Both the position numbers and the translations under genes were made by a program. Source: JBARDN01 sp963755705 (lineage in GTDB: Bacteria > Desulfobacterota > Binatia > Binatales > Binataceae). From it: a DNA stretch of 64,000 bases. Below the pieces are notes generated by a model. That model worked only from the letters and a program-made list of their open reading frames with translations. It did not search any database and was not told the DNA's origin. The number at the start of each line of letters is the position of its first letter. Position 1 is the first letter of the stretch. Shown piece by piece: positions 8,545-17,239 of the stretch. The DNA lies in NCBI GenBank assembly GCA_963755705.1, contig CAVWKW010000001.1, positions 496,001-560,000 on the forward strand. Direction: 5' to 3'.

Positions 8545-9990
8545 ATGCCATCTGCCGCGCCTGATTCGTCCCGTCCCGAACCCAGAGAGCTGAAAGCCGG
8601 ATTATCGTTGTTCGATTCCGCGACCATCGTCGCGGGCTCGATGATCGGCTCGGGCATTTTTATCGTCTCGGCGGATATCATCCGCCACGTCGGATCGCCG
8701 GCTGCGCTGCTAGCCGCCTGGATTGTCGCCGGCCTGATGACGATTGCGGGTGCGCTTGCCTACGGCGAGCTGGCGGCGATGATGCCGCAGGCTGGAGGCC
8801 AGTACGTTTATCTGCGCGAGGCGTACGGCCAGCTTTGGGCGTTTATGTTCGGATGGACGCTGCTGCTGGTGATCCAGACCGGTACTATCGCGGCCGTCGC
8901 AGTCGCGTTTGCGCGCTTTGCCGGCGTGATGTGGCCGGCGCTGGGCTCGGAGCTGTGGATCGGCGTGGGCAGCTTTGGAATTTCGGGCGAGCGATTAGGC
9001 GCGATCGCGGTTATCGCACTGCTAACCGCCGCAAATCTGCGCGGTCTCGATCTCGGCAAGCTGGTGCAGAACTCGTTCACGACCGCAAAGATCCTGTCAT
9101 TGCTGCTGATCGTCGTAGTCGGCTGCATCCTGTTTCCAAATCCTGCAGCCGTGAAGGCGAACTTCGGCAGTGCGCAAGTATTTTTTTCGTCAGGAATGAT
9201 GCACGCCGGGTTCGTCGCGGCGTTTGGTGCCGCGATGGTCGGAAGCCTGTTCTCCGCCGACGCGTGGGCGTCGGTCACGTTCACCGCCGCCGAGGTTCGC
9301 AACCCGCGCCGGGATTTGCCGCTCGCACTCGCTCTCGGCACCGGGGTTGTTATCGTGCTCTACGTCCTGACCAACGTCGCCTACCTGTGCGAACTTCCGG
9401 CGGTGGGGATGGCGGGCGCGTCCAGCGTGATCGCGCGTGGAATCTCGCATGCCACCAGCGACCGCGTCGCGTCGGCCGCGATGCAGGTGGTGTGGGGCCG
9501 CGCGGGCGCAACGCTGACCGCGATTCTCGTGATGATCTCAGCGTTCGGGTGCGCCAACGGGCTCATCCTGACCGGGGCGCGAGTGATCTATGCGATGGCC
9601 AATGACGGGGTGTTTTTTGCCGCGGCGCGACGCCTCAATCGAAATCGCGTCCCGGCTTTCGCCCTTATCATTCAGGCGATCTGGGCTGCGGGCTTGACGC
9701 TCAGCGGCACGTACTCCGATCTTCTCGACTACGTTATTTTCGCGCAGCTCTTGTTCTATGTGCTGACGGTCGGCGCGGTGTTCGTGCTGCGCAGGACCCG
9801 GCCAGACGCGCCGCGGCCGTATCGTGCGTGGGGATATCCTGTGGTTCCCGCCGCCTATATCGCGGCGGCGGTCGCGCTGATGCTGGATCTGCTGGTGGTC
9901 AAGCCGCGGTTTACGTGGCCGGGCCTCGGAATCGTGATCGCGGGTGCGATGGTTTATTCAGTGATGCGCAGGCGGCCGGTCGCCACCTAA
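8545..9990 (+). CDS. APC-family amino acid permease
   Basis: A 481-residue membrane protein with about twelve helices. The first helix region, SATIVAGSMIGSGIFIVSAD, is the signature of the amino acid/polyamine/organocation superfamily, in which the unwound GSGIF loop binds the substrate amine or carboxylate. AYGELAAMMPQAGGQYVYLR is the second family hallmark, and helix 8 is also recognisable. The C-terminal RRTRPDAPRPYRAWGYPVVP loop is typical of the LAT/basic amino acid exchanger branch. It is the only gene between two intergenic stretches, so the neighbours do not indicate the substrate. Inner membrane location is expected. Confidence 0.88.
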   Translation: MPSAAPDSSRPEPRELKAGLSLFDSATIVAGSMIGSGIFIVSADIIRHVGSPAALLAAWIVAGLMTIAGALAYGELAAMMPQAGGQYVYLREAYGQLWAFMFGWTLLLVIQTGTIAAVAVAFARFAGVMWPALGSELWIGVGSFGISGERLGAIAVIALLTAANLRGLDLGKLVQNSFTTAKILSLLLIVVVGCILFPNPAAVKANFGSAQVFFSSGMMHAGFVAAFGAAMVGSLFSADAWASVTFTAAEVRNPRRDLPLALALGTGVVIVLYVLTNVAYLCELPAVGMAGASSVIARGISHATSDRVASAAMQVVWGRAGATLTAILVMISAFGCANGLILTGARVIYAMANDGVFFAAARRLNRNRVPAFALIIQAIWAAGLTLSGTYSDLLDYVIFAQLLFYVLTVGAVFVLRRTRPDAPRPYRAWGYPVVPAAYIAAAVALMLDLLVVKPRFTWPGLGIVIAGAMVYSVMRRRPVAT

Positions 9991-10034
9991 ACTCAGTCGG
10001 CAAAGGTCGGCCGATACGTTCGCGATTTGGCAGG

Positions 10035-10559
10035 TTACGGGGTTTTGCTGGTTGATCCGGTGACTCCGGGCGCCGGGCCGGAGCTCTCGTCCGTAGACAC
10101 CGCCTGGACCGGCTGTCCGGCGGCTGCGCAATCGCTGGCGGTGAGTTTCTTTGCGCTGAATTCGTGCGCGATTTGATCGAGAATTACAGCGCTGCGCGCG
10201 GGCGATTGATTGCCCGCCAATTTGAACAGTTCGGCCGCGTTTTTCGCCGCCGCGTCGGCATCGGAATCCGTCTTCGGGATTCCGTAGATCTGAAACACCC
10301 GGCACAGCGACTGTAGCCCGTCGCTGCGATCGGACGCGCTCAAGACCACTTCGTTCTGGTTCGTATCCGACGTCGGCCCCTGCGCGCCGCCGCCGCGGCT
10401 CGAAAACATTCCGATTACCCCACGCAGGGCCGCCAACACGACGATCACAATCACCGCGATCATGGCGCCGCGTCCTGCCTTTTGGCCGGGCGTAAGCTCG
10501 CTCCACGGGATGAGCTCGATTCCTTTGCGTTGTGGTGATTGCGAGGCCGTATTGTTCAC
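10035..10559 (-). CDS. Single-pass membrane protein of unknown function
   Basis: A 174-residue protein not recognised by family. Residues 1-30 are polar, residues 32-51 form one hydrophobic segment (AMIAVIVIVVLAALRGVIGM), and the rest is soluble with a Gly-rich linker. Two cysteines (LCRVFQIYGI and SDCAAAG) could pair, so the C-terminal part may be periplasmic. The start is a GTG. It converges with the permease gene, with a short gap, and is read divergently from nothing obvious. I can offer no function. Confidence 0.6.
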   Translation of the reverse strand: MNNTASQSPQRKGIELIPWSELTPGQKAGRGAMIAVIVIVVLAALRGVIGMFSSRGGGAQGPTSDTNQNEVVLSASDRSDGLQSLCRVFQIYGIPKTDSDADAAAKNAAELFKLAGNQSPARSAVILDQIAHEFSAKKLTASDCAAAGQPVQAVSTDESSGPAPGVTGSTSKTP

Positions 10560-10717
10560 CCGCGGACAGTCGCGCTGGCGCGATCGAATCGGACGATCAT
10601 GCTAGCAGCGCTTTTCCAAATTTCCAGCACGGTACCCAAGAAAGCTACATTGCGCGACATCAAAGTCAATACGATCTGAATTCGCTGGTCTATTTGTCGC
10701 GGATAATTGAGTACCGG

Positions 10718-11113
10718 CTATTTTACCGCGTCGAGGAACCGCTGCGTGTCCACATACTCGCGGATGCGGCGGATCTTTCCAGCTTCGATCTCGAAGATGA
10801 AGCAATATTCGTTTTCGTAGTCGTTTCCGTTTTTGACCTTGCCGCGATTGGTCATCTCAACGATCACCGTGTCGCCGTCGCAATGGATCTTCCGGAACTC
10901 GCTCTTCAGTCCTTGCGGAAAGACTCCGCCAATCCCCGCCATGAAACTCACAATCTCGTCCTTGCCCTTTTTGATTCCCGAAGTTCCCGGCATATTTCCG
11001 GGAACCAGCCAGCTCACGTTGTCGGCCATGTTCGCGAAGGCAGCCTTAAGGTCGCCTTTGCCGAAAGCCGCCCAAGTCTGCTTGATGAGTTCCTTGTTCT
11101 GTTCCGCGTTCAT
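10718..11113 (-). CDS. SnoaL/NTF2-like protein
   Basis: A 131-residue protein with the SnoaL-like (NTF2 superfamily) pattern: an N-terminal helix NKELIKQTWAAFGKGDLKAA, the strand ADNVSWLVPG, and the C-terminal strand pair NEYCFIFEIEAGKIRRIREYVDTQRF. Members form cone-shaped barrels and act as isomerases, hydrolases or ligand-binding proteins, so the specific activity cannot be inferred. The frame is open upstream for another 69 codons, but the ATG at 11113 has AGGAGC seven bases before it and begins exactly at the domain, so I chose it. Confidence 0.85.
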   Translation of the reverse strand: MNAEQNKELIKQTWAAFGKGDLKAAFANMADNVSWLVPGNMPGTSGIKKGKDEIVSFMAGIGGVFPQGLKSEFRKIHCDGDTVIVEMTNRGKVKNGNDYENEYCFIFEIEAGKIRRIREYVDTQRFLDAVK

Positions 11114-11279
11114 CGCTGATGCTCCTTGTCCGGCAATCGATCGATCAAATCGCACCCAATGAATATCGCGTTTTGCCGGGGCGAGGCTATCAGGATGCGG
11201 ATGTGAAAAAATCACGCGCTCGCGCTGTCGCTGACACTGGCGCGAACCCGTGGCATACTGCTGCCGGGTCGGACGAATC

Positions 11280-11633
11280 ATGTATTCACGGAATCTTGGC
11301 AAAGCTGCGCTAGAGTCCATGTCAGCCGCCGCGCTGATCCTGACGCTCTCGCTCGCACTGATAATCGGGTCAACACCGGCGCGAGCGCAGGAGGATACTT
11401 CGCAGAGTCCAAGCTCGAGTTATCAAGACGACCAAAGCGTCCCGAATAGCGACATGTCCGCTCCCGACCCGAACGACAACGGCCAGAGCGTGCGCGTGCC
11501 AATTCCGGGCGGCGGCGAGGTTACTGCCGAGGGTCCCGGCTCCGAGCAGCAGGAATCGCCCGCCTCGCAGAACTGGAGCACCGACAGCGCGCAGCCTAAC
11601 AGCGTCGGCGGCGGCACAATCGGCCCTCAATGA
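11280..11633 (+). CDS. Small secreted Ser/Gln/Pro-rich protein
   Basis: A 117-residue protein with an N-terminal signal peptide: a basic start MYSRNLGKAALES, a hydrophobic core AAALILTLSLALIIG and a cleavage site after ARA. The mature part is polar and low in complexity, rich in Ser, Gln, Asn, Gly and Pro, with no recognised domain. Starts at 11250, 11280 and 11319 are possible; 11280 gives a normal charged n-region, whereas 11319 would give a signal without positive charge. No strong Shine-Dalgarno decides it. Function unknown. Confidence 0.55.
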   Translation: MYSRNLGKAALESMSAAALILTLSLALIIGSTPARAQEDTSQSPSSSYQDDQSVPNSDMSAPDPNDNGQSVRVPIPGGGEVTAEGPGSEQQESPASQNWSTDSAQPNSVGGGTIGPQ

Positions 11634-11652
11634 CCTCACGTGCGGCGCGCCA

Positions 11653-12285
11653 TTACATCAGTGAGGTGAAGACGTAGCCGCCCAGTTGCGCCGAGTAGTC
11701 TCCAGACGCCTCGGCGGACTGCTCGCCGGTTTGCGGCGGCGTCACCGTCTGATCGTTCCAGGTAAATGATTTCGCGCTGGTCTGACGCATGATCGCGGTC
11801 AGTTCGACATTGCTGGCGGTGGAACTGAACGAGAACGATATCTCGACCGAGTCGGTTATAATCGGCTGGCCTTGCGAGAACGCGGCCGCGTCGTCAATTG
11901 AAATCTGGGCGCGATCCGGATGGAAATAAACCGTTCGCCTGCCGCGCGCCTGAGCGGGCAGACGAGAGTTGTCCGGCGCCGGCGAGGTCACGATAAAATC
12001 GATTCGATAGGTGAAGAGTCCTTCGCCAAAATCACCGCTCGGATCAGTATGCGCAAACGGCCATCCATGGATGACCCCGCGGATCGTGCCACGCGTGGCG
12101 CCGGCGCCCGAATCCGCGAGCGTCATCACCGCGCTCGGCGCGTCTGCCTTGAAAACCTGCCGCTCGATAATCGGAAAGGGTCCGCCGCTCACGATATCGC
12201 CAGATTCCGCGGGCACCATCCCGCCGCATCCCGCGATCAGCAGCGCCAGCCCGAACCCGAGCATCCTGCACTCAAAGGGTCGCAT
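11653..12285 (-). CDS. Putative lipoprotein of unknown function
   Basis: A 210-residue protein with a lipobox at the end of a hydrophobic leader (LALLIAGC), so it is expected to be lipid-anchored in the envelope. The mature region is mainly beta-like, with a stretch RRTVYFHPDRAQISIDDAA and VEISFSFSSTASNVELTAIM, and no family that I recognise. The frame runs six codons upstream to an earlier ATG; the ATG at 12285 (MRPFECRML) gives a normal lipoprotein leader. It converges with the gene at 11280 and lies just downstream of the alcohol dehydrogenase on the same strand. Confidence 0.65.
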   Translation of the reverse strand: MRPFECRMLGFGLALLIAGCGGMVPAESGDIVSGGPFPIIERQVFKADAPSAVMTLADSGAGATRGTIRGVIHGWPFAHTDPSGDFGEGLFTYRIDFIVTSPAPDNSRLPAQARGRRTVYFHPDRAQISIDDAAAFSQGQPIITDSVEISFSFSSTASNVELTAIMRQTSAKSFTWNDQTVTPPQTGEQSAEASGDYSAQLGGYVFTSLM

Positions 12286-12325
12286 CGCAATCCACTTTCC
12301 CAACTCCGCCGCAATCCCCCGCGGC

Positions 12326-13456
12326 TCAGTACGCCGCTTCGAGCAGTGCTACCAACTCGCGCTCGGTGATTTCGCGTCCGACCACGTTCGAGGCCGCAAC
12401 CTCCGCCAGCACGGTGGTTGCGATTCGGCCGAGCTCGTGGTGCGGAACCCCGACGTCGCGCAGCCGCGTCGGCACCTCGAATTGCTGGATAAATGCGGCC
12501 GCACGCTCTGCGCATTCCATCGCTCCCGCGGCCGGGTTGCCGGCCTCGAAACGCAGCCCAAAGCCTTGCGCAATCGCGCCGAAACGCTCGGGTGCGACGC
12601 CGGCCATGAAGCGCATCACATGCGGCAGCGTGATGCATGAGGTAATCCCATGGGGCACGTTCCAGTACGGTCCGATCTGATGACCGAGCGCGTGCGAAAT
12701 TCCAGCGCGCGTATTCGGCATCCCGAAAATCGACAGCCACGCTGCAAGCTGGCACTGCATCCGATGCTCCGTCTGTTCGGCGTCCGCCGTCGCCATCGAG
12801 GGCCGCAGATGCTCCGCCAAAATCGCGATCGCCTTGGCGCACAGCGTATCGGTCACGATCTGCTTCCGCGTCGAGTACGACGACTCGACCGCGTGATCGA
12901 GCGCGCGCATCGCGGTCGAGGCCCATAGCCATGCGGGAGTTTCCGCGGTCAAATCGGGATCGAGAATCACGGTGCGTGGCTGGACCCGCGGATCTCCGGT
13001 GCCGCCCTTATGGCGCGTCGCTTCATCGGTCATTCCGCCGAATGCGGTGAATTCCGCGGCGGAAAGCGTGGTTGGAATAGCGATATGAACCGTCGCGCGC
13101 GCGGGGCTGAGCTTCAAGAGCCGCACTCCCGCGATCTTCGCCATGTCGATCGGGCTGCCGCCGCCGAAACTTATGAAGGCGTCGGCCTCGAGCCGGACCG
13201 CGTCGGCGACCAGCGCATCCACGGTTTTCGACGGCACATGCTGCGCCGCTCCGGTGAAGACTCCCGTGAGCGCGCTGCCAGCGGCGCGTGTGACGCTCTC
13301 GAGCAGGCGCGATGCGCCCAGAGATTTACCGGTCACCACCAGCGCGCGCCGGACGCCCCGGCGCGAGAGCTCCTCACCTAGCACCGCGACCTTGCCGGCG
13401 CCGAAGATCACGCTCTCAAGATTGCCGAACCGATAGACGCCCGCGGTTTGAATCAT
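12326..13456 (-). CDS. Iron-containing alcohol dehydrogenase family protein
   Basis: A 376-residue group III alcohol dehydrogenase. Residues 1-160 form the nucleotide domain with YRFGNLESVIFGAGKVAVLG and the dinucleotide signature FGGGSPIDMAKIAGV. The all-helical metal domain follows, with the histidine-rich segment AGISHALGHQIGPYWNVPHG that supplies metal ligands. The shape and the early motif resemble maleylacetate reductases as well as general Fe-alcohol dehydrogenases, so reduction of an aldehyde or of maleylacetate with NAD(P)H is possible. No aromatic pathway genes sit beside it, so the substrate stays open. The following lipoprotein is 40 bases away on the same strand. Confidence 0.85.
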   Translation of the reverse strand: MIQTAGVYRFGNLESVIFGAGKVAVLGEELSRRGVRRALVVTGKSLGASRLLESVTRAAGSALTGVFTGAAQHVPSKTVDALVADAVRLEADAFISFGGGSPIDMAKIAGVRLLKLSPARATVHIAIPTTLSAAEFTAFGGMTDEATRHKGGTGDPRVQPRTVILDPDLTAETPAWLWASTAMRALDHAVESSYSTRKQIVTDTLCAKAIAILAEHLRPSMATADAEQTEHRMQCQLAAWLSIFGMPNTRAGISHALGHQIGPYWNVPHGITSCITLPHVMRFMAGVAPERFGAIAQGFGLRFEAGNPAAGAMECAERAAAFIQQFEVPTRLRDVGVPHHELGRIATTVLAEVAASNVVGREITERELVALLEAAY

Positions 13457-13522
13457 CGCTGTCCTTGCGCTGTTCTTTAATTGCGTTGCCGATTGAGTTT
13501 TCGATCCGACCCTCCGCTATGG

Positions 13523-14359
13523 CTACGGATTGATAATAACAACTGTCCCAATTGGCAACATCCGATGAAGTTGCGCCACGTCGCGGTTGTCAACCGAGAT
13601 GCAGCCTGTGGTCCAGTTGATATCGCCCGCGTTGAGCATCGGCACGTCGGTGCCGTGGATTCCGATCGATCCGCCCTCGCCGACTACGCGGCCGTCGCGT
13701 GCGCCCGGAGCCAGATCGTCGGGACGTAACGCAGCGTAGCGCAATCGATCGATCGCGTTAGGATAGTCGAGCGTCAGAAACCAGTGCCAGCGCGCGCTCG
13801 GATGCTTTCCGCTGATCACGTAAACGCCCTCGGGCGTGCGCCGGTCTCCTTCGTAGAGCTTGGTTCCGTGCTCGTGCGAACGGCCGAACACGGCGTGGTA
13901 ATCCTTAAACGGCTCGCCCTTGTAGTACACCTCAAGCTGATGGCGCGACTTGAAGATCATCACCGCCCAATTGGCGGGATCCAGATATGATCCGTCGCGC
14001 GTGTGATAGTAGGCGCGCTCGCCGGCGCTGAGCGCTTGGGGCGAAGCATGGTGGTCCTCTGCGGGGGCTCCGGTGCAACACGCCGCTGACGCGGTTGCGG
14101 GAGAAGGATTCGCGGCGGCAGATTCACTTGCGGAAGGCGACGCTTGAACGGCCGGGTGTTCGGATTGGAAGGCCGCAGTGCCCGGTTGCGGCGCCCATTC
14201 CGAGGAGATCGCCGGAGATACGTCGGCCGCAGGCGACGGGACAGGAGAAGCCGCGGAGGCAGATTGTTGAGCAGATAGAGAGCTCGGCAATATCGCGCTG
14301 GCGGCGAGTGTCAGGACCACGATCGCACCTGCGCGCACCGCTATCGCGATTCGGTTCAC
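13523..14359 (-). CDS. L,D-transpeptidase (YkuD domain) with long linker
   Basis: A 278-residue exported protein. Residues 1-30 are a signal peptide, and residues 31-110 are an Ala/Ser/Pro linker with a CC pair (residues 94-95). A YkuD catalytic domain spans about 130-278. Catalytic H235 lies in SIGIHGTDVP and the nucleophile C253 in NWTTGCISVDNRDV. The residue before the Gly-Cys is Thr where many members have His. The segment ARWHWFLTLDYPNAID resembles that of murein L,D-transpeptidases of the ErfK/YafK type. It probably crosslinks peptidoglycan or attaches proteins to it in the periplasm. It is read away from the gene at 14481. Confidence 0.85.
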   Translation of the reverse strand: MNRIAIAVRAGAIVVLTLAASAILPSSLSAQQSASAASPVPSPAADVSPAISSEWAPQPGTAAFQSEHPAVQASPSASESAAANPSPATASAACCTGAPAEDHHASPQALSAGERAYYHTRDGSYLDPANWAVMIFKSRHQLEVYYKGEPFKDYHAVFGRSHEHGTKLYEGDRRTPEGVYVISGKHPSARWHWFLTLDYPNAIDRLRYAALRPDDLAPGARDGRVVGEGGSIGIHGTDVPMLNAGDINWTTGCISVDNRDVAQLHRMLPIGTVVIINP

Positions 14360-14480
14360 GCGCAGGACACTCTTAGCGGCATCATGTTCTCATCATCCAT
14401 TTTGAAAACGTCATCGTTCCACGTCAATTATAAGTGAGCGCAAATCCTCGCGGATACTATGCGAGAGGAGAGAATACACG

Positions 14481-14996
14481 ATGGAAACCAAACTTGCGCG
14501 CGCGATGACCGCGATCACGACCGGAATCTACGTGCTGACGGTGGCCGACAGCACGCAGCGCCACGGAATGTCGTCGTCGTGGGTGACGCAGGTTTCGGGC
14601 GAGCCGCCGCTGGTGATGGCCTCGGTTGATAGTAATCACTTCACCGCCGGGATAATCGCGCGCACCGGAGTTTTCGGGCTGAACGTTGTGGGAGCGCGCG
14701 GCCAAGCGCTCGAGGACTACTTCTACTCGGCGCGCTCACGCCGGCCCGATAATCTGGAGGACCTCGACTACTCGCTCTCGCCGACGCTCGGGGTCCCATG
14801 GCTAGGACTTGCGGCGATCTCGCTCGAAGCGCGCGTAATCCAGAGCATCGCGGCGGGCGACCATACCCTGCACATCGCGGAACCGGTAGGAGTGCGAATT
14901 GCAGCGGGCGAGCGCCCGTTAACCTCGCTCGATCTCGACTACGTCTACGTAGGCGGCAAGCAGGTAGTCGCTCGCGATCGCACCGGCTGGGATTGA
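14481..14996 (+). CDS. Flavin reductase-like FMN-binding protein
   Basis: A 171-residue protein with the split-barrel flavin reductase fold: LARAMTAITTGIYVLTVAD, then HGMSSSWVTQVSGEPPLVMA (the flavin-binding strand-loop) and VFGLNVVGARGQALEDYF. Family members bind FMN and reduce it with NAD(P)H, often for a partner monooxygenase, or act as small flavoproteins. It is preceded by AGGAGAG. A second member of the same family lies at 15837, on the other side of the MazEF module; the two are clearly divergent. No monooxygenase is adjacent. Confidence 0.82.
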   Translation: METKLARAMTAITTGIYVLTVADSTQRHGMSSSWVTQVSGEPPLVMASVDSNHFTAGIIARTGVFGLNVVGARGQALEDYFYSARSRRPDNLEDLDYSLSPTLGVPWLGLAAISLEARVIQSIAAGDHTLHIAEPVGVRIAAGERPLTSLDLDYVYVGGKQVVARDRTGWD

Positions 14997-15036
14997 TTTC
15001 TCTTTGTTCAGAGCCGCCAGCTCATGCTACGATGAT

Positions 15037-15053
15037 TCCTACTTTAGGTAGGA
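15037..15053. promoter_or_regulatory. Inverted repeat, possible MazE operator
   Basis: TCCTAC and GTAGGA, six-base perfect arms five bases apart, lie 11 bases before the antitoxin start and cover its likely Shine-Dalgarno. Ribbon-helix-helix antitoxins usually repress their own operon by binding such palindromes. This is inferred from position and symmetry. Confidence 0.45.
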
Positions 15054-15063
15054 CGATTCAGAA

Positions 15064-15285
15064 ATGAGCGTAGCAAAACTTTCCATCTCGTTGCCTGGCT
15101 CACTTGCCGGGTTCATCGAGAAATACCGCAAGAAGCGGGGGCTAAACCGCTCTCAGGTGTTCGAGGAAGCGGTCAAGCTGCTCAGAAGTCGGGAACTCGA
15201 AGCAGCTTACCGAGAGGCTGATTCGGAGTCCGACAACCTATTGGATAGCACGGTCTCGGATGGGCTTGCCGATGAGACGTGGTGA
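15064..15285 (+). CDS. Ribbon-helix-helix antitoxin of a MazEF-type pair
   Basis: A 73-residue protein starting MSVAKLSISLPGSLAGFIEK, a short beta strand followed by a helix, then KKRGLNRSQVFEEAVKLLRS, the second helix of a ribbon-helix-helix DNA-binding fold. The acidic C-terminal tail (residues 48-73) is the expected toxin-binding part. It overlaps the toxin gene by 14 bases. This arrangement, antitoxin first with an overlapping MazF, is standard for type II modules. An inverted repeat upstream may be its operator. Confidence 0.85.
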   Translation: MSVAKLSISLPGSLAGFIEKYRKKRGLNRSQVFEEAVKLLRSRELEAAYREADSESDNLLDSTVSDGLADETW

Positions 15286-15607
15286 AATCTACTACGCGGA
15301 TCTGAGCCCCACCGTCGGCTCTGAGATAAACAAACGCCGCCCAGTGCTCATCGTGAGCAACGACGCGAATAATCGCGCGGCGAACACCGTGACCGTCCTG
15401 CCCATCACCTCGAACATCAGCAAGGTTTATCCCTTCGAGATTCTTCTGTCGTCCAAGGAAAGTGCGCTGCCCAAACCGTCGAAGGCCCAGGCGCAGCAAA
15501 TTCGCACGATTTCCAGAGAACGGCTGCAGGGCGCCGCAGTGGGCAGGCTCGGTCCCACGCTGATGCGTAAAGCGGAAGACGCCGTCCGCCTTCATCTCGA
15601 TCTTTGA
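15272..15607 (+). CDS. mazF: MazF-family mRNA interferase toxin
   Basis: A 111-residue toxin beginning MRRGEIYYADLSPTVGSEIN, with KRRPVLIVSND and NTVTVLPITSN, the conserved PemK/MazF core. SKAQAQQIRTISRERLQG carries the later conserved Thr/Ser-rich segment of the RNA-binding groove. MazF enzymes cleave mRNA at short specific sequences. The frame opens at an ATG four codons earlier, but the family N-terminus starts at MRRGE, so I chose 15272. It lies within the antitoxin end, supporting co-translation. Confidence 0.9.
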   Translation: MRRGEIYYADLSPTVGSEINKRRPVLIVSNDANNRAANTVTVLPITSNISKVYPFEILLSSKESALPKPSKAQAQQIRTISRERLQGAAVGRLGPTLMRKAEDAVRLHLDL

Positions 15608-15836
15608 TCGGTGATGATGATGATCAATCGAGACTTCGCCCGCTAGGAGTTCGAGCGATCGCGTCGTGCGGGCCGAACTTCCTTTGGTATGGCTGGCTTT
15701 CTCGCGGATGCAGATGAAATTGTTTGTACGCATCAGGTGGATGCTGCTTGAGCCGCCCCATCCGGGAAGACTTGGCGCTCTAAATTGACGTGCTTGGAAA
15801 TCGTCTGATAGCATCCGCGCGCGGAGAGCTTTTGCG

Positions 15837-16313
15837 ATGCCGATAGAAAAAAATGAATTGCGCCGGGTGATGGGTCATTTCGCTACCGGCGTTACCGTTA
15901 TCACTTCGGTGCGCGCGTCGGGGGAAATGCATGGCTTGACCGCAAATGCGTTTTCTTCGGTCTCGCTGGTCCCGCCTCTGCTGCTGATTTGCGTGGACAA
16001 AAAGGCCGAGAGCTATCCCTGCTTCGAAGAGAGCAAGGTCTTCACCGTCAATATCCTGTCGGCAGAGCAAGAGGCGCTGTCACGCAAGTTCGCGGTCAGC
16101 GGCGGCAACAAGTTCGAAGGCGTCAGCTACCGGATTGGCGCCAACGGAGTGCCGATTCTCGACGGCTCGATCGCGTACCTCGAATGCAGGCTCTCGGGCA
16201 GCATGGACGCCGGCGATCACACCGTCTACCTGGGCGAGATCGAGCAGGCCGAGACGCACGAAGCGAAGCCGCTGCTATTCTTCCGAGGCGGCTATCGTGA
16301 ACTCGGCGACTGA
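15837..16313 (+). CDS. Flavin reductase domain protein
   Basis: A 158-residue flavin reductase of the DIM6/NTAB type. ELRRVMGHFATGVTVITS and HGLTANAFSSVSLVPPLLLI are textbook for the family, SYPCFEESKVFTVNILS follows, and the C-terminal GDHTVYLGEIEQ closes the barrel. Such proteins supply reduced FMN/FAD to two-component monooxygenases. No partner oxygenase is nearby. A glycosyltransferase gene follows after 30 bases on the same strand. The family assignment is firm but the physiological partner is unknown. Confidence 0.9.
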   Translation: MPIEKNELRRVMGHFATGVTVITSVRASGEMHGLTANAFSSVSLVPPLLLICVDKKAESYPCFEESKVFTVNILSAEQEALSRKFAVSGGNKFEGVSYRIGANGVPILDGSIAYLECRLSGSMDAGDHTVYLGEIEQAETHEAKPLLFFRGGYRELGD

Positions 16314-16343
16314 CCCGCCCTCGCGCGCGTTACAGCACCCGTC

Positions 16344-17069
16344 GTGACAATCACCGCGCGACTTCCAGGTCTGAGCGTGTTCCTGCCCTCGCACAACGAG
16401 GAGGCTAACGTTGAGCGTGTGGTCCGCGGCTACCTGGCCGAATTGCCGAACGTCGCCGCCGATTACGAGGTGATCGTCGTCAACGATGGCAGCCGTGATC
16501 GCACCGGCGAAATCGCAGCCCGGCTTGCGGCCGAAAATCCTCTGGTCAAGGCCGTCAATCATGAGGTCAACCGCGGCTATGGCGGCGCGGTCATCTCGGG
16601 AATTCGAGCGGCCTCGATGCCCTATGTGCTGCTCTCGGACGGTGACGGCCAGTTCGATCCCAAGGATGTCGCGAAGCTTGCCGCGTTCATGCCCCAATAC
16701 GACGTGGTCGTCGGCCGGCGAGCGCATCGCGCCGACCATCTGATGCGTCGCATCAACGGCAACGCGTGGACGCTTCTGGTCCGCGTGGTGCTGGGCGTTA
16801 CCATCAGCGATATCGATTGTGGCTTCAAACTGTTCAAGCGCGAGTTGTTCGACGGGATGGACCTGCGGGCGCATGGCGCGATGATCTCGACCGAGCTGAT
16901 GGCGCGGTTGATGGGGCGTGGCGCGCGAATCAAAGAGGTCGATGTCCAGCATCTGCCGCGTACCGCCGGCGAGCAGAGCGGCGCGAATCTGGGCGTCGTG
17001 ATGCGCGCGTTTCGAGAGTTGTTGCTACTTTACGCAGAGCTACGCTCCGAGCGGCGGCGTCAGCCTTAA
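16344..17069 (+). CDS. Family 2 glycosyltransferase
   Basis: A 241-residue GT-A glycosyltransferase. LSVFLPSHNEEANVERVVRG starts the nucleotide-sugar domain, IVVNDGSRDRTGEIAARL binds the nucleotide, LLSDGDGQFDPKDVAKL carries the metal-binding DxD-type motif, and VTISDIDCGFKLFKRELFD is the acceptor-side segment typical of dolichol/undecaprenyl-phosphate mannosyl- or glucosyltransferases. No membrane helices follow, so it is the soluble single-domain form. The start is a GTG 30 bases after the flavin reductase. It probably makes a polyprenyl-phosphate sugar donor at the inner face of the membrane. Confidence 0.88.
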   Translation: MTITARLPGLSVFLPSHNEEANVERVVRGYLAELPNVAADYEVIVVNDGSRDRTGEIAARLAAENPLVKAVNHEVNRGYGGAVISGIRAASMPYVLLSDGDGQFDPKDVAKLAAFMPQYDVVVGRRAHRADHLMRRINGNAWTLLVRVVLGVTISDIDCGFKLFKRELFDGMDLRAHGAMISTELMARLMGRGARIKEVDVQHLPRTAGEQSGANLGVVMRAFRELLLLYAELRSERRRQP

Positions 17070-17161
17070 ACGGGATATCCAGTTAGCCAGATTCGTCTAT
17101 CCGGGCCGCGCGATGCCGGAAATCGCCGCGATTTTCAAGCGCTTTATCCCTATTGCGCCGC

Positions 17162-17177
17162 TGGCACGGCAATGGCT
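17162..17177 (+). promoter_or_regulatory. Candidate sigma-54 promoter (-24/-12)
   Basis: TGGCACGGCAATGGCT matches the sigma-54 consensus TGGCACG-N4-TTGCW at all but one main position, with GG and GC exactly ten bases apart. It lies about 60 bases before the start of the His-rich secreted protein. rpoN itself is in this window. No enhancer site was identified. Confidence 0.4.
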
Positions 17178-17239
17178 ATATCGTTTGCGAATGTTTGGCC
17201 GATTAACGGCCGCAAAAGGTTCAAGGAGACCACATTACA